Source: Phytopythium helicoides
Taxonomy: Eukaryota; Oomycota; Peronosporomycetes; Pythiales; Pythiaceae
Assembly: GCA_024867545.1 (NCBI GenBank)
Contig: JANFNE010000032.1
Coordinates: 496,001 to 560,000 of the forward strand
Reading direction: 5' to 3'
Length of the DNA: 64,000 nucleotides
The notes under the pieces are model-generated. The model saw nothing but the letters and a program-made list of their open reading frames with translations. It did no database searches and was not told the origin of the DNA. This document shows positions 34,607-44,801 of this stretch, piece by piece. Every line of letters begins with the position of its first letter. Positions within the stretch are counted from its first letter, which is position 1. The translations under genes and the position numbers were made by a program.

Positions 34607-36176
34607 ATGGGCGGCGTCGACCAGCCGCTGCTCTCCATCGCCTCTCAGCCGCCCAACAACGGCGCCATCAACGGCGAAGGCGGCTCGGCGATGCACTCGC
34701 GGCGGTTTTTGGACCGCAGCGGCCGCTTCCAGCAGTCGCTCGGGCAGTTCAAGTGCGTTTTGCGGGTTTGACGGAGGGGAGAAGCGCTGCCGGACGACTG
34801 ACGAGTGCGGCTGTGGTGCCAGCATCCAGCGCAAGGGCGGCGACTGGCGTCGCATCTACTGGGACGACGCGTTCCACACGGTCATCAACACGCGCACGTC
34901 GCGCATCATCACGGGCATCTTCGTGGCGGTGAGGGGTTTGGTGGTGGGCAAGTGCTGCTGGTTGTGAGAGATGGCTGATGCAGTGAGGTGGTGGTGGTGG
35001 TGACGCAGTACTTCTTCGTCATCCTGTTCTTCGCGATGGCGTACCTGGACGTCTCGAACCGCCGCACGGACTGCCACCTTGGACTCAAGAACCTCATGGA
35101 CTCGTATATCTTCTCCCTCGAGACCATCGTGCGTTAAGAGCTGTTGTGTGTGCTAGTCGCGGCACTGATGAGCTGACTCTCGTTTACTTGTAGATGACGA
35201 TCGGATACGGCGCGCCGACCGACGACATTTTCTACGGCGGCTGCTCGTCAATGGCGATGCTGCTTACGCTTGAGGTGCGCGCTCGCTGTTGTGCTATGCT
35301 TCCTTTTACCATCAGGTCCTCATCAATCACGCTCTTTCACCCTTGCAGTCGTTTGCTGGCATCTTCCTCGACTCAATCTGTATCGGTGTCTTCTACGCCC
35401 GCTTCTCCCGTGCCAACGTAAGTCGTTCGCCAAGCTTCTCACCGATTCCCGGTTGCATGCTAACAAACCCTTGCCCATCACAGGCTCGCGCAAACACCAT
35501 CATGTTCAGCCACCACGGCGTCATTCGCAAGATCCGCGGGCACTACTACCTCATGCTGCAGGTCTGCGAGCGCCGCAAGCACCAGCTCGTGGAAGCTCAC
35601 GTTCGACTCTACGCTGTGCGTCACGAGATGAGCAACGACGACTTGCCTGAGAGCCTTTTCCAGGTTCAGCAGATGCGCATCCAGCAGCCGGACGACGACA
35701 ATGGAGCCATGCTGTTGATGGTGCTCCCGCAAGTGATTGTGCACCGCATTGACCAGTGGAGTCCGCTGTTCCCGCGCGAGTGCCTGCCCGAATCCGGTCA
35801 CTTCCCCAGCGCCTGCCCGTCGTATCCGGACCCTTCCATGCGCCAGTGCGACGTTGACCAGGGCAACCGCGATGGTCTCCCGGCCGCCAGCAATGGCGCG
35901 CTGCCTTACAAGGAGCCAACGAAGGCGCAGATCATGGAGCACCTGCGCAAGTCGGAGCTGGAGGTGATCGTGATCCTCGAGGGCATCGACAGTCTCACGT
36001 CCAACACGATGCAGGCGCGGCACTCGTTCACGTTCGAGGAGCTCGTGTGGGACGCCACGTTCGAGCGGTGCGTCTTCAAGACGCCGCAGGGCATGTGCAT
36101 CGACTTCGACCGCTTCCACACGCTCAAGCCCGCGCCCGCCGACACCGAGCAGTGCGTCATGCCGTGCCAGTACTGA
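34607..36176 (+). CDS. Inward-rectifier potassium channel (Kir/IRK family)
   Basis: Modelled as join(34607..34752, 34823..34928, 35009..35128, 35194..35274, 35349..35417, 35484..36176), 404 aa. The five introns are 65-80 bp, all GT-AG. The protein has a short N-terminus, an amphipathic segment, TM1 (about 83-102), a pore helix, the K+ selectivity motif TIGYG (126-130), TM2 (about 150-170), then the Kir C-terminal beta domain beginning ARANTIMFSHHGVI. A cysteine on each side of the pore (in DCHLGL and GGCSSM) matches the disulfide pair of animal Kir channels. Kir channels pass K+ inward preferentially and set membrane potential. All exon joins preserve phase. Confidence 0.93.
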
Positions 36177-36405
36177 GCGCCGCCCCCTTCGTGTGCATGT
36201 CCATTGTGTAGCCATGTAGCAGCCGCTGTGTATCCATCCTTTGTCAAACACGAAAGGTTTTGTCCAAAATCACTCATATAGTCACAATCAACATTTCTCT
36301 ACATCGTATATATCCTTCAAAATAGTAGTTACCACTAAAATAGCTTCAATAATCAAGTAAATTACGCATAAAGACCGACATCCCAACCTCGCCACTAGAC
36401 CCACC

Positions 36406-37095
36406 ATGGGCAAGGCGTACGACGGCAAGCGGCGCTGGAACGAGACCGTGCGGCAGACGGCGGCGGCGCTGGCGGCCTCCGCCGCTCGTCGCGGGCCGCC
36501 GGGCGCCAAGAAGAAGCCAAAGCCGGCGGCGCGCGCGTCCGGCCGCGCCGTGAAGCTGAGCGCGGCCATGAAGTCGGTGGACGCCGAGACGCGCGCGCTG
36601 GTGCGCAGCGCTCGGCTGGACGCGCTGGAGGCCGACGACTACGGCGTGGAGGCCGAGGACGACCCGGACGCGGCTGAAGATGAGCTGTACGTGGACGAGG
36701 AGCTGGCGGGCGACAAGAAGGCGGTCAAGAGCAGGAGGAAGCCCACGGCGGCGGCGAGCGCGGCCAAGACGCGCAGGTTCAAGGTCAAGAGCCTCGCGCA
36801 GCTCGTGTTCGAGGAGGTGGCTGCTACTGCCTGGTGTGCTGCAGATGGAGGCTGAGTGGACTAATGGTTGAGGATGTGATGGCAGTTTGGAGATGGCGGC
36901 GAGAGTCGAGGGAAGAGCGGAGAGCCGACGTACTTGACGGTGGCAGCGGCGCCGTCCGTGCTCCCACCACGCAAGTTCTGCGTCGTGTGCGGGTTCTTCG
37001 CCAACTACTCGTGCCAGCGGTGCGGCTCGCGCTTCTGCCGCATCAAGTGCGGAGACCACCACAAGGAGAGCGGATGCCTCAAGTTTGGGCTGTAA
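36406..37095 (+). CDS. ZNHIT1: HIT-type zinc finger protein, ZNHIT1-like
   Basis: Modelled as join(36406..36816, 36886..37095), 206 aa; the 69-bp intron is GT-AG in phase 0. The N-terminal half is basic and Ala-rich. An acidic stretch follows, then a basic one. The C-terminus carries the HIT zinc finger (KFCVVCGFFANYSCQRCG, CRIKCGDHHKESGCLKF), which ends the protein as in human ZNHIT1 and yeast Vps71. In those species the protein is a subunit of the SWR1/SRCAP complex that exchanges H2A.Z into chromatin. Convergent with the ELMO gene, with only 30 bp between the stop codons. Confidence 0.88.
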
Positions 37096-37125
37096 AGCGA
37101 GTATTTATTGAGGAGATGCTGCGAT

Positions 37126-38840
37126 CTATCGGAGCGGCCAAATGCTGCCGAGTGCGGAAGTGGCTGCGCGATCCTTGGTCTTGGCAGCTGAGCGTGTGGC
37201 CGTGAGGATGATCTCCGTCTCGTCCTCGAGCGAATTGTACGGATCTGGGCACTCGCCGTTCTCCGAGTCGGCAAGAAAGCGTGACGAGAGGCAAACCACA
37301 AAGCCGTCGATGAACGTGCGGTCTGCCGCCACGCGCAGCTCGTCCAGCGTGCGCGGTGCCTGTGAGAGCATGTGCGCGACCATTTGTCTGGTTGCCTTGA
37401 GAACAACTGCATGGTACGGTTAGATAGAAGTCCAAATACATTTGCAAGCTCAGCGCTTTACCTCCAAATTCCATATAGGAAGCGTTCATGCGGCGCCACG
37501 TTGCATCCATCTTCAAGAAAGCTGCCACAAGTCGAGTTAGCGCGCCTACCATGCAATCAATCCAGCGATTTCTTCTTGATCTTACCGTGGAAGAAGAGCT
37601 GGTAAAACGCAGCAGGCTCTTCGAAGAGCGGCCAGAAGCACTCTGGAGTCTCCTCGTACTTTCCATTGCCGAGCTTGAGCTGGCCCGCGATCATGCACGT
37701 CACGTTGATGCCAGCGACGCACACTGGATACCACTTCTTTGCGCTACCAGCCTTAGGTGGCCTTTGTGCGTCAAGAATTGCTCGCATCTCGTGCGGATGA
37801 GCCTCGAATGCATAAAGCAGACACTTGAGGGCAAGCATTCCACCTCCACGGAAATCTGTCTCTGGATTGGTGCGCTGGAAGCCCATGTTGATCCATCCCT
37901 CGCCCTCGCGAACAAATGGCGCCGCCTGCTGCCCATCGCCATACACAGCGAGCCACAGACGCTCCAGCCCGCCTTCAAACAACTCGTTCCCGGGTTCACA
38001 CTTTTGGTTGAGGTCGTACTGAAGAACTGCAAGTTCCAAGGCTACTTGCGACGAAGGCGGTGCGACAACAACTCGCGACTTGCCGTCACTGCTGTCAGAT
38101 GAACCAAATCGAGGACGACGGATCCCACTTGGACTCTGTGTGCGGCTGCTGTTGGTGCTGGACGTTGCCGACTTGCCACCTAGCAGTGCACCTTTTGCCT
38201 GCTGCAGGCCCTTGGAAGCCGTCACCTGCAGCTGGTGGATCTTGGAGGTCGCAGCGATCAGCAGATCGTCTGCGGTCGGCTCGGCGCTGTTGGTGAGCGC
38301 CGTGGCGGCAGGCGTCGCTGGAAGTCGAATCTTCCTCAAAGATCTCGAGACGGCCGACATCGGACCAGAAGAGCGCGCACCAGAGGACGACGGAGGGTGC
38401 TGTAGCCCCTGGCGCTGCATGTCGAAGGCCTCATCGTCGTCCACACGCATCGTCTCGCACATCTCGCACTCGTCCAGCTCCGGGTGGTTGACGAACGTGC
38501 AGACTCTGCACGCCCACCCCAGCTCTCCTCCCTCCGCGTCGCTCCCGCCTCGCTGCTCCTTCCTCATCCGCGACGGTCTCAGCTCGTCTTCCTCCTCCTC
38601 CTCGTCCATTTCTCGAGCTTCCGCCGCGTGCGCCGCCAGCAACTCGCGCTGGATCTCGCTCGGCAGCTCGTCGAACACGCTGCGGTCGATCGACGCCGGC
38701 AGCGCAGGCGAAGCAGCAGCGGGAGCGCGAGACGCCGCAGAACTCGGAGACGCAGCGGCCGAGCGCCGCCCTGGGAGCTGCACGACCGTCCCGACGCCCG
38801 GAGAGCTGCGAGCAGACGCGGATGTGGCTGGGGACTGCAT
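37126..38840 (-). CDS. ELMO-domain protein with UBM-like and NZF motifs
   Basis: Modelled as complement(join(37126..37406, 37462..37521, 37586..38840)), 531 aa; introns of 55 and 64 bp, GT-AG, both phase 1. An Ala/Ser-rich N-terminus leads into SVFDELPSEIQRELL (about 54-68), which fits the ubiquitin-binding UBM pattern (LPxxIQxEL). An acidic run follows, then an NZF-type RanBP2 zinc finger (W109, C111, C114, T115-F116, N118, C125, C128); the Thr-Phe pair marks ubiquitin-binding NZFs. The ELMO domain covers about 270-470 with WINMGFQRTNPETDFRGGGML, including the Arg of DFRG tied to Arf-GAP activity in ELMOD proteins. Likely role: small-GTPase regulation linked to ubiquitin. Confidence 0.85.
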
Positions 38841-38994
38841 GGATCACTGCAGAAGGCGCCAGCGAGCGCCAGAGCCCGCGGATGCAGCGCCGAGCGGCGC
38901 GAGCAGCGACACCTCGGTTTATTTCGGTCTCGTCAATGCGGCAACAGCTATACGGTGGTATACGCCAATGCTATACTTCAACGTGGTCAAGTTG

Positions 38995-41940
38995 CTACCG
39001 CTTGCTGGTGGGCTGCTGGGTGAGGCGTCTGGCTGCTGGAGGAGGTGAGCGAGAGCCCGAGTTGCCCACGAGCTCGGTAGGACGTCGAGTGGGGGATGGA
39101 GCCTTTCTGTCGCTCGCAGTTGGGCTCTTGCTTGACTTACCCGGCGACTTTGCGTCTTTCACTGGACTTGAGACTCGCGAGGTCCCGCGGCTTGCCACAC
39201 TTCGACTTGTAGCCATCGAACTTGAGCTGCTTCCTGGTGTAGGCGTGGTGGATGAAGATGGTCCACCAACGCCACGCTTTGCTGTAGGCTTGCGGTTCTC
39301 CTGCTCGATTGACAGCAGCATCAGGATCTCCTCGCCGAACATGGCGAGCTGCTCCTGCGTCCGCTGGCCTTCTTCATCCCATCTGATAACTGGCGCAAGG
39401 CGCTTGGATTTCTCCCGCTCAAGTGCATCTACAATCGCTTCCACGCGCTCTTCATCAAACGTTGTCGGCGGAATTGACTGGTAGAGCCCCAGTTGCGTCC
39501 TAAACGCAGCGCGTTGGTCTGCTGGACGTTTCGGTTGCTGAACTTGCTTAGGAAATGGCAGTCCTGTTGTTGATGGGGTTCCAGCGGAAGCATTTGATGT
39601 GTTGTTTAATGCAATGACCGAGGAAGATCCTGTAGTCTTAGCTCCAGAGGATGTTGGGGGTCGAGAAGGTGAGGTTGGTGTCACTGGTTTCTTTGTGTCC
39701 AGGGTCTTCTTTGGAGAAGCGGAGGAAAGCTTTGCGGTTGTTGATGAAGGTACTTTCCCGGGTGAGACCTTTGGTGGTGACTTTGCCGCAGGCTTTGGTG
39801 GAGACTTTGATGGAGATTTTGCTGGTGATTTTGTTGGCGATTTTTGTGGAGACTTTGCAGGTGATGATACCTTAGTCGCTGGTCCCTTAGAGGTCGTAGT
39901 GGCTTTACTTGCAGGTGATTTGGGCGTTGATGCCGAAGTAGCCACAGTCTTCGCTGCTCTAGTACTCACTTTTGAAACTGACGGAGAAGATGCTTTACCA
40001 GTAGGTTTGGCTGGAGACGATGACACAGCTTTGGCTGGCTTAGATGGAGATTGCAATTTATCTGGCACTGTAGTGGTTACTTTTCCACGAGAAGATGTGC
40101 CGGGTGTTGGAGCTCGTGAAGTAGAGATCACTGTTTTGTGCAGCGAAGAAGTGTTTGAAGCCTCCCGTAGTACTGGTTTCGGAGCTGACGGGGGCAATAT
40201 TCGTGGCTGGACTGGTGGAGAGACCTGAAGATCAATGATACTATCAATTGAAAGGCCTCCAGCCTTGAGTATGTCCACGTCTGCGCTCGAGAAAGACCAA
40301 TTGTATAGCACGAAAGCGCGCTTTTGTTCCTTTTGAAGCTTCAGGCGAATGAGTATGCCTAGTTGCGTGGCAAACTGGGCGATTGATGGTGTGGTGTCTG
40401 GATCGACTGATGGCTGCATTGCTGCCTTCACTATTGTGGAATCCGAAGCGTCTCCAGTAGCGACAACATCTTGTTCTTCTCTGACGCGGATTTCTTCAAC
40501 AGCTGCTGCGATGTCCACTGGTAAGTATTTCAGTCTTTCAGCGAGTATTGCTGCACACTTAACTGTAGCATTAACATCTCCTCCGGCTAAAATCATACCC
40601 TTGATCACTTCATCCAAGTCGCGCCATTGTTTCTTTTGCAGCTTTATAATATGACCTTGATCGAAGTCAGCACTCGCTAAGCCAGGAGAGTCAGAGTCCC
40701 GGTGACGAGTTATCAGCGGACGCTTTCTCGATTGTTGCTGGTCTAACGCTTCGTTTTCGTACCCTTTGCTATTATATTGCTGAACATTTCCATTTGGATT
40801 CGTGACGTGGATGGCCGTGATACGCTGGATAATCTTTACCGCTTCTTTGCTGAGCGATTGTTTTGCGGATTTTGTGTCTCGTTGGATTGCATCTCGTAAA
40901 TGCGTTGATAGCAAGTTGACGATCCCACTGCGCAGCTCGTTTGACTGCTGTCTCAGAATCTTAGCGTCGAGTGCATTCTGCTCCATAGCCTTCATCCGCC
41001 CTCTACATATTCGTAACTGCTGCTTGTAACAATGTGCATCTTTTCGTGCATCTCCCCGCTGCTGTTTGAGCGAGCTTATGTACTTTATTAGCTCATCTTG
41101 TTTCAGTTTCATTCGAGCGAGTTGCTCATCACGATCTCGGACTTGGTCACGCAGCGCCTGAAGATCAACTAACTGCTTTTGGAGTGTATTGGTCGCTAGA
41201 ACTGCAAAATGAGCGTCTTCTGCGCTCATTTCGACAAACAGGGCGTGAGCACTTTCATTTTCTGCAGCAAGGCGAGTTGCTTTTTCCAGCAACGCGTCAT
41301 GACGTTGTCGTAGATTGGAAAATCCTGCTACGAAGAAATCGAGCTGTGCGCGGGTATGAAGTGTTTCTTGCTGCATATCGTCGTGTTGTGCTCGTAGTAA
41401 CTTGGCTTGCCTTAGCAAAAATCTCCGAGTTTCCTGTTCTTTGTTTCTCAGTTGTGCAAGCCCGACCAAGAAGCTTTTTAGTTTGTCAAATGATGGCGAG
41501 CCTGTGTGCACTCCCCGCTCTGCTACTTTGAAATCTCTCTCCAGAATCTCAAGTTCTTTGAGTCGCTCACTAATCTCATGGTCTAGGTGGTGCTCAGGCA
41601 CGTGTTCTTCTTCTGGGGTCTTTGCGATTAGTGTGGTCTTGTTCACTGTGGGTGACTGATTCCCCCTTGCAATCGGGGTGATTGCCGGTACAAATGTCGT
41701 TTGAAACGATTTTCGCTTTCCTAACTCTTGTTGTCGCTGATTGAACTGGAGCCACCACCCGAGGAAGACCCCAAGCGATGAGTCTTGATCGAGGCAGAGC
41801 AGACCAGTTAATACGCGCTCAATGTCTGTGCGGTCACTACACCCACGCAGGTCCACACGCAGTGTCTCAGAGAGCAGCTGAAGTTGAGATAGCTCGAGCC
41901 CGCGTACAGCCTGCTGCACGAACGGCTTCAGCGTTGCCAT
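38995..41940 (-). CDS. Large coiled-coil protein with KSP repeats, unknown function
   Basis: An intronless 981-aa protein. The N-terminal 75 residues form a helical, hydrophobic-patterned module (ATLKPFVQQAVRGLELSQL...WWLQFNQRQQEL). Heptad-like coiled coil runs from about 120 to 345 (EHHLDHEISERLKELEILE onward). A second helical region lies at about 440-570. Residues 600-780 are low-complexity Ser/Pro/Lys with KSP repeats (AKSPQKSPTKSPAKSPSKSP), which resemble proline-directed kinase sites in neurofilaments and histone H1-like tails. The C-terminus is basic and Ser-rich. I do not recognise a named family; a cytoskeletal or chromatin-linked scaffold is possible. ATG at 41940, 96 bp from the GH16 gene. 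Confidence 0.75.
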   Translation of the reverse strand: MATLKPFVQQAVRGLELSQLQLLSETLRVDLRGCSDRTDIERVLTGLLCLDQDSSLGVFLGWWLQFNQRQQELGKRKSFQTTFVPAITPIARGNQSPTVNKTTLIAKTPEEEHVPEHHLDHEISERLKELEILERDFKVAERGVHTGSPSFDKLKSFLVGLAQLRNKEQETRRFLLRQAKLLRAQHDDMQQETLHTRAQLDFFVAGFSNLRQRHDALLEKATRLAAENESAHALFVEMSAEDAHFAVLATNTLQKQLVDLQALRDQVRDRDEQLARMKLKQDELIKYISSLKQQRGDARKDAHCYKQQLRICRGRMKAMEQNALDAKILRQQSNELRSGIVNLLSTHLRDAIQRDTKSAKQSLSKEAVKIIQRITAIHVTNPNGNVQQYNSKGYENEALDQQQSRKRPLITRHRDSDSPGLASADFDQGHIIKLQKKQWRDLDEVIKGMILAGGDVNATVKCAAILAERLKYLPVDIAAAVEEIRVREEQDVVATGDASDSTIVKAAMQPSVDPDTTPSIAQFATQLGILIRLKLQKEQKRAFVLYNWSFSSADVDILKAGGLSIDSIIDLQVSPPVQPRILPPSAPKPVLREASNTSSLHKTVISTSRAPTPGTSSRGKVTTTVPDKLQSPSKPAKAVSSSPAKPTGKASSPSVSKVSTRAAKTVATSASTPKSPASKATTTSKGPATKVSSPAKSPQKSPTKSPAKSPSKSPPKPAAKSPPKVSPGKVPSSTTAKLSSASPKKTLDTKKPVTPTSPSRPPTSSGAKTTGSSSVIALNNTSNASAGTPSTTGLPFPKQVQQPKRPADQRAAFRTQLGLYQSIPPTTFDEERVEAIVDALEREKSKRLAPVIRWDEEGQRTQEQLAMFGEEILMLLSIEQENRKPTAKRGVGGPSSSTTPTPGSSSSSMATSRSVASRGTSRVSSPVKDAKSPGKSSKSPTASDRKAPSPTRRPTELVGNSGSRSPPPAARRLTQQPTSKR

Positions 41941-42036
41941 GGCTGAGTCATGCCTGAAGCGGAGACTTCAATTTCAAAACGAAATCCACACTCAATTTGT
42001 CCTCACTTTAGAGCTCTAAAAACAGCTACGAAGGGA

Positions 42037-44322
42037 TCATACAAAGTTGTCGCGATAGTTATCCTTGGGGCGGTGGTGAAGAGAGTCGCTCTGGGTCTCG
42101 CCTTGCCTTGCCATGGCAACTTCCTTGGCGATTGTCGCCATTTTTCGTGCGGCAACCTCCTTCTCGAGAGTTCTCGCAGATATGCACACTGCCATGGATG
42201 TGAGAATGACCGTCACTCCCGCAAAGCTTATAGTCACCACCATGGATGGGCCAAAAGTCGTCTCTGCACTGCTGCCGCCTGAACTCGACGACTCGGACAA
42301 AGCAGTTGTGCATCTTGGGCCGCCCCATGAAGCTGGGTGTTTACAGGAACATCGATTTTTGACGCACTTTCCGGTGACGAGTCTGGTACTAATGCCGCTA
42401 GAGTTCGATTTTCCCAGAGTGCAGTCGTCGTCAACCGTGCAGAACGCTTTGCCTGTGACGACCTTCATCGGATTGTCGTCATCTACGTATAAGCCGATGT
42501 GACCTTCGATCCACTCCTTCGTGGGATGGCTAGCAGGATCACAACCAACCTGAAAGTATTGGTCGTCAGGAACTTGTCCGTCTTCGTTCATGTCCTGGTA
42601 CAACCGAATGTAGTCCATCTTCATGTACATTGGGAACGCATCGCAGATTGCGTTCGTGACCTCATCCGTCCCATCGCCACGACACTCTTGACCTGCATTC
42701 GGCGGTGTTGTACCCCACGATCGAGAGAGTGCCACGTTAAAAATGAGATACATGGGCTCCTCTAACATCATTTTGACCGGATTGCTGTTGGTATCGTCTT
42801 GTGGCACGTTGGAAAAAGCGTCACTCGATATCTCAAAGATTGGGTGACCGTCCAGCATCCAACGCACATAACCGCTTGCACCCGTCACCCATTCGAGTTG
42901 GTACACGAGATAATCCAAGTACGCGCCAACGTGGATCGGCCAGTTCGACGAGATAGCATCCATCTGATAGTTGAATGATGCCATCGCATTCGTCTTTGGA
43001 GTATTTTCGTCACGAGGCGATACACACAGCTCGTTCGTGTTGTCCGGATCACAGAGGTAGGCTCCCGTGTAAGAGTTCATAGCTGGGAAGCATGTTCCGT
43101 TGGAGTTGATGTTCCAATGTCCGAGTGCTGTGTTGTTGTCGATGTATCCGTATTCTCCGTTTACATCTCCAGAAGCTGGACATGTGTCCACCGTGCATGT
43201 GTTATCGGTGATCCCGGCCTTGATTGACGACGCGATTGTGTCATAGTCTTGCATCAGTGAAGCATCTTTCTGGCAGAAGTTGTTGGCCGCGTATCGTAGT
43301 CCTTGATACCATGACTTGTGACCTCGTTGTTCTTCATAGTAGTCCATTGGGATATCGATATAATTCGCACCGGGGGTCTCGCAGTCGTAAGTGTATACAC
43401 AGTACGGGTTTGTCGAGTCGTATTTCGCTGGATCGGCAGGAAACAGTCGGAAGTTCGTTGGCATGCCTGGCCCAATCTGAAGCGAGCTCGAGATATGAGA
43501 GCCACCTCCTTCCAACAAATCGATCTCTGGAGCTCCGCGTCCCTGATTCGGATGCATGCCGTATCCTGGTGTGTCATTGCAAGCACTGATGCGCATATTC
43601 TCTGGATTAAACACCTCCGGTTCGCACCTATTGTACGAGAATGGCCAGATGCGCGAGGTGGATCCGCTGAAGATGGCTCGTCCGAGGTTTCCCATCATCC
43701 AAATGCCGGGCCACGTCGGATAGAACTTGTTCGTCGCAACCGGAGCCGACTTGCCAAGTGCCAAATCTGGATTCCCAGACTCATTCGTGACCGCACCAGG
43801 GAGTTGTACATTCACCTCGAGCATGCCTCCCTGGAAACAAAACTTGTTCCAAGACTGCACCATCGCACCACGATAGAAGAAGTCGACGTACTCGTATCCC
43901 GGAGGGTTCAGATACGCGTTGTAAGTGTAAATCGTGTTGACTTCGTCAATGGCCTTGATGTAGAAGTAGCACGTCCCGTCGTCATCACACGCCGTCGACG
44001 TCATGTTGTGCGAGTACAGCTCCAGCGCTCCGTTCACGCCGTCGGGTTTCTCCAGCGACGTCCACATGTGGTCGTCTCCCGGTCGGAAGCTGCGATTGGG
44101 CGTGTTGAACTCGTCGCTCATGACGAGCTCCCATGTTCGTCCTCGTGACGACACGTAGGTCTGTCGATCTTCTGGCGTCTCTGGGTCGACCCAGTCTCGT
44201 ATCCCCGACTTGGTGGTGTACTGCTTGGAGGACGCGGCTTGAGAGAGGTGTGTGGCATGTGTCAAGAAAACAAGGAGCGCGACGAGAGCGAGAGCTGGTC
44301 GGCCGACCATCAAGTGGTACAT
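42037..44322 (-). CDS. GH16 KRE6/SKN1-like beta-glucan protein, cluster member 1
   Basis: 761 aa. Signal peptide (about 1-30, ALALVALLVFLTHATH), then the SKN1/KRE6-type GH16 domain: MSDEFNTPNRSF, WPGIWMMGNLGRAIF, and the catalytic motif EIDLLE at 266-271 (E266, D268, E271). Near the C-terminus are an EGF-like Cys segment (CVKNRCSCKHPASWGGPRC) and one membrane helix (about 705-725). The cytosolic tail ends KDNYRDNFV. Many N-glycosylation sequons are present. Yeast KRE6/SKN1 are needed for beta-1,6-glucan assembly; in oomycetes a role in wall glucan processing or branching is inferred. The N-terminal half matches members 4 and 5, while the tail matches member 2. Confidence 0.9.
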   Translation of the reverse strand: MYHLMVGRPALALVALLVFLTHATHLSQAASSKQYTTKSGIRDWVDPETPEDRQTYVSSRGRTWELVMSDEFNTPNRSFRPGDDHMWTSLEKPDGVNGALELYSHNMTSTACDDDGTCYFYIKAIDEVNTIYTYNAYLNPPGYEYVDFFYRGAMVQSWNKFCFQGGMLEVNVQLPGAVTNESGNPDLALGKSAPVATNKFYPTWPGIWMMGNLGRAIFSGSTSRIWPFSYNRCEPEVFNPENMRISACNDTPGYGMHPNQGRGAPEIDLLEGGGSHISSSLQIGPGMPTNFRLFPADPAKYDSTNPYCVYTYDCETPGANYIDIPMDYYEEQRGHKSWYQGLRYAANNFCQKDASLMQDYDTIASSIKAGITDNTCTVDTCPASGDVNGEYGYIDNNTALGHWNINSNGTCFPAMNSYTGAYLCDPDNTNELCVSPRDENTPKTNAMASFNYQMDAISSNWPIHVGAYLDYLVYQLEWVTGASGYVRWMLDGHPIFEISSDAFSNVPQDDTNSNPVKMMLEEPMYLIFNVALSRSWGTTPPNAGQECRGDGTDEVTNAICDAFPMYMKMDYIRLYQDMNEDGQVPDDQYFQVGCDPASHPTKEWIEGHIGLYVDDDNPMKVVTGKAFCTVDDDCTLGKSNSSGISTRLVTGKCVKNRCSCKHPASWGGPRCTTALSESSSSGGSSAETTFGPSMVVTISFAGVTVILTSMAVCISARTLEKEVAARKMATIAKEVAMARQGETQSDSLHHRPKDNYRDNFV

Positions 44323-44801
44323 GCTGACTAGCTGGAGGATGTACAGTCCAGGTCTTTGGGGCTTGGTGCGTCTTGATGTTCGTGGCGAGTGGAAAATGCG
44401 AACTGGAATTAATCGTGCCGAGGCTGCTGATGCAAATCGCGTGCAGTGTGGGTATTACGGTACTATACGTTGCACTTGTACCGTGAACGTGTATACCTCG
44501 ACGATCACATGGTGAATGGAGTGATCCCTTCCCATCCATCCCGATCAGATAATCAACAGCTCCCGCGACAAACAGTGAGAGGAGAGTTGGTGGGCCAGAA
44601 GTCGCGAATCGTTGAGACTGTGGATACTGTGCAAAGGCAAGATTTTGGCATCAGTGCCAACTGAATACGGTTCCTCTGAGATGATTTGCGATTTTTCCCA
44701 CATCTTCAGTGAGCAAGGCGAGCACTTCGCACATTTGTTTGCACATGGAAATAGACTGCCGATAGATTATTAACACTTTACACGTAACGCTTGACACGAA
44801 C
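44323..44801. promoter_or_regulatory. Promoter region of GH16 member 1
   Basis: The part from about 44400 to 44535 is the reverse complement of the region upstream of member 4 (about 49280-49410), with roughly 90% identity by eye. It includes GTACCGTAA (44455-44463, on the minus strand, 133 bp before the ATG) in the inverted pair ACGGTAC-N14-GTACCGT. The rest is the 3' flank of member 2. Confidence 0.55.

Noticed and set aside
39750..39880. Tandem repeat as a CRISPR or satellite array
   Set aside because: The periodicity is codon-level KSP coding within an open reading frame.
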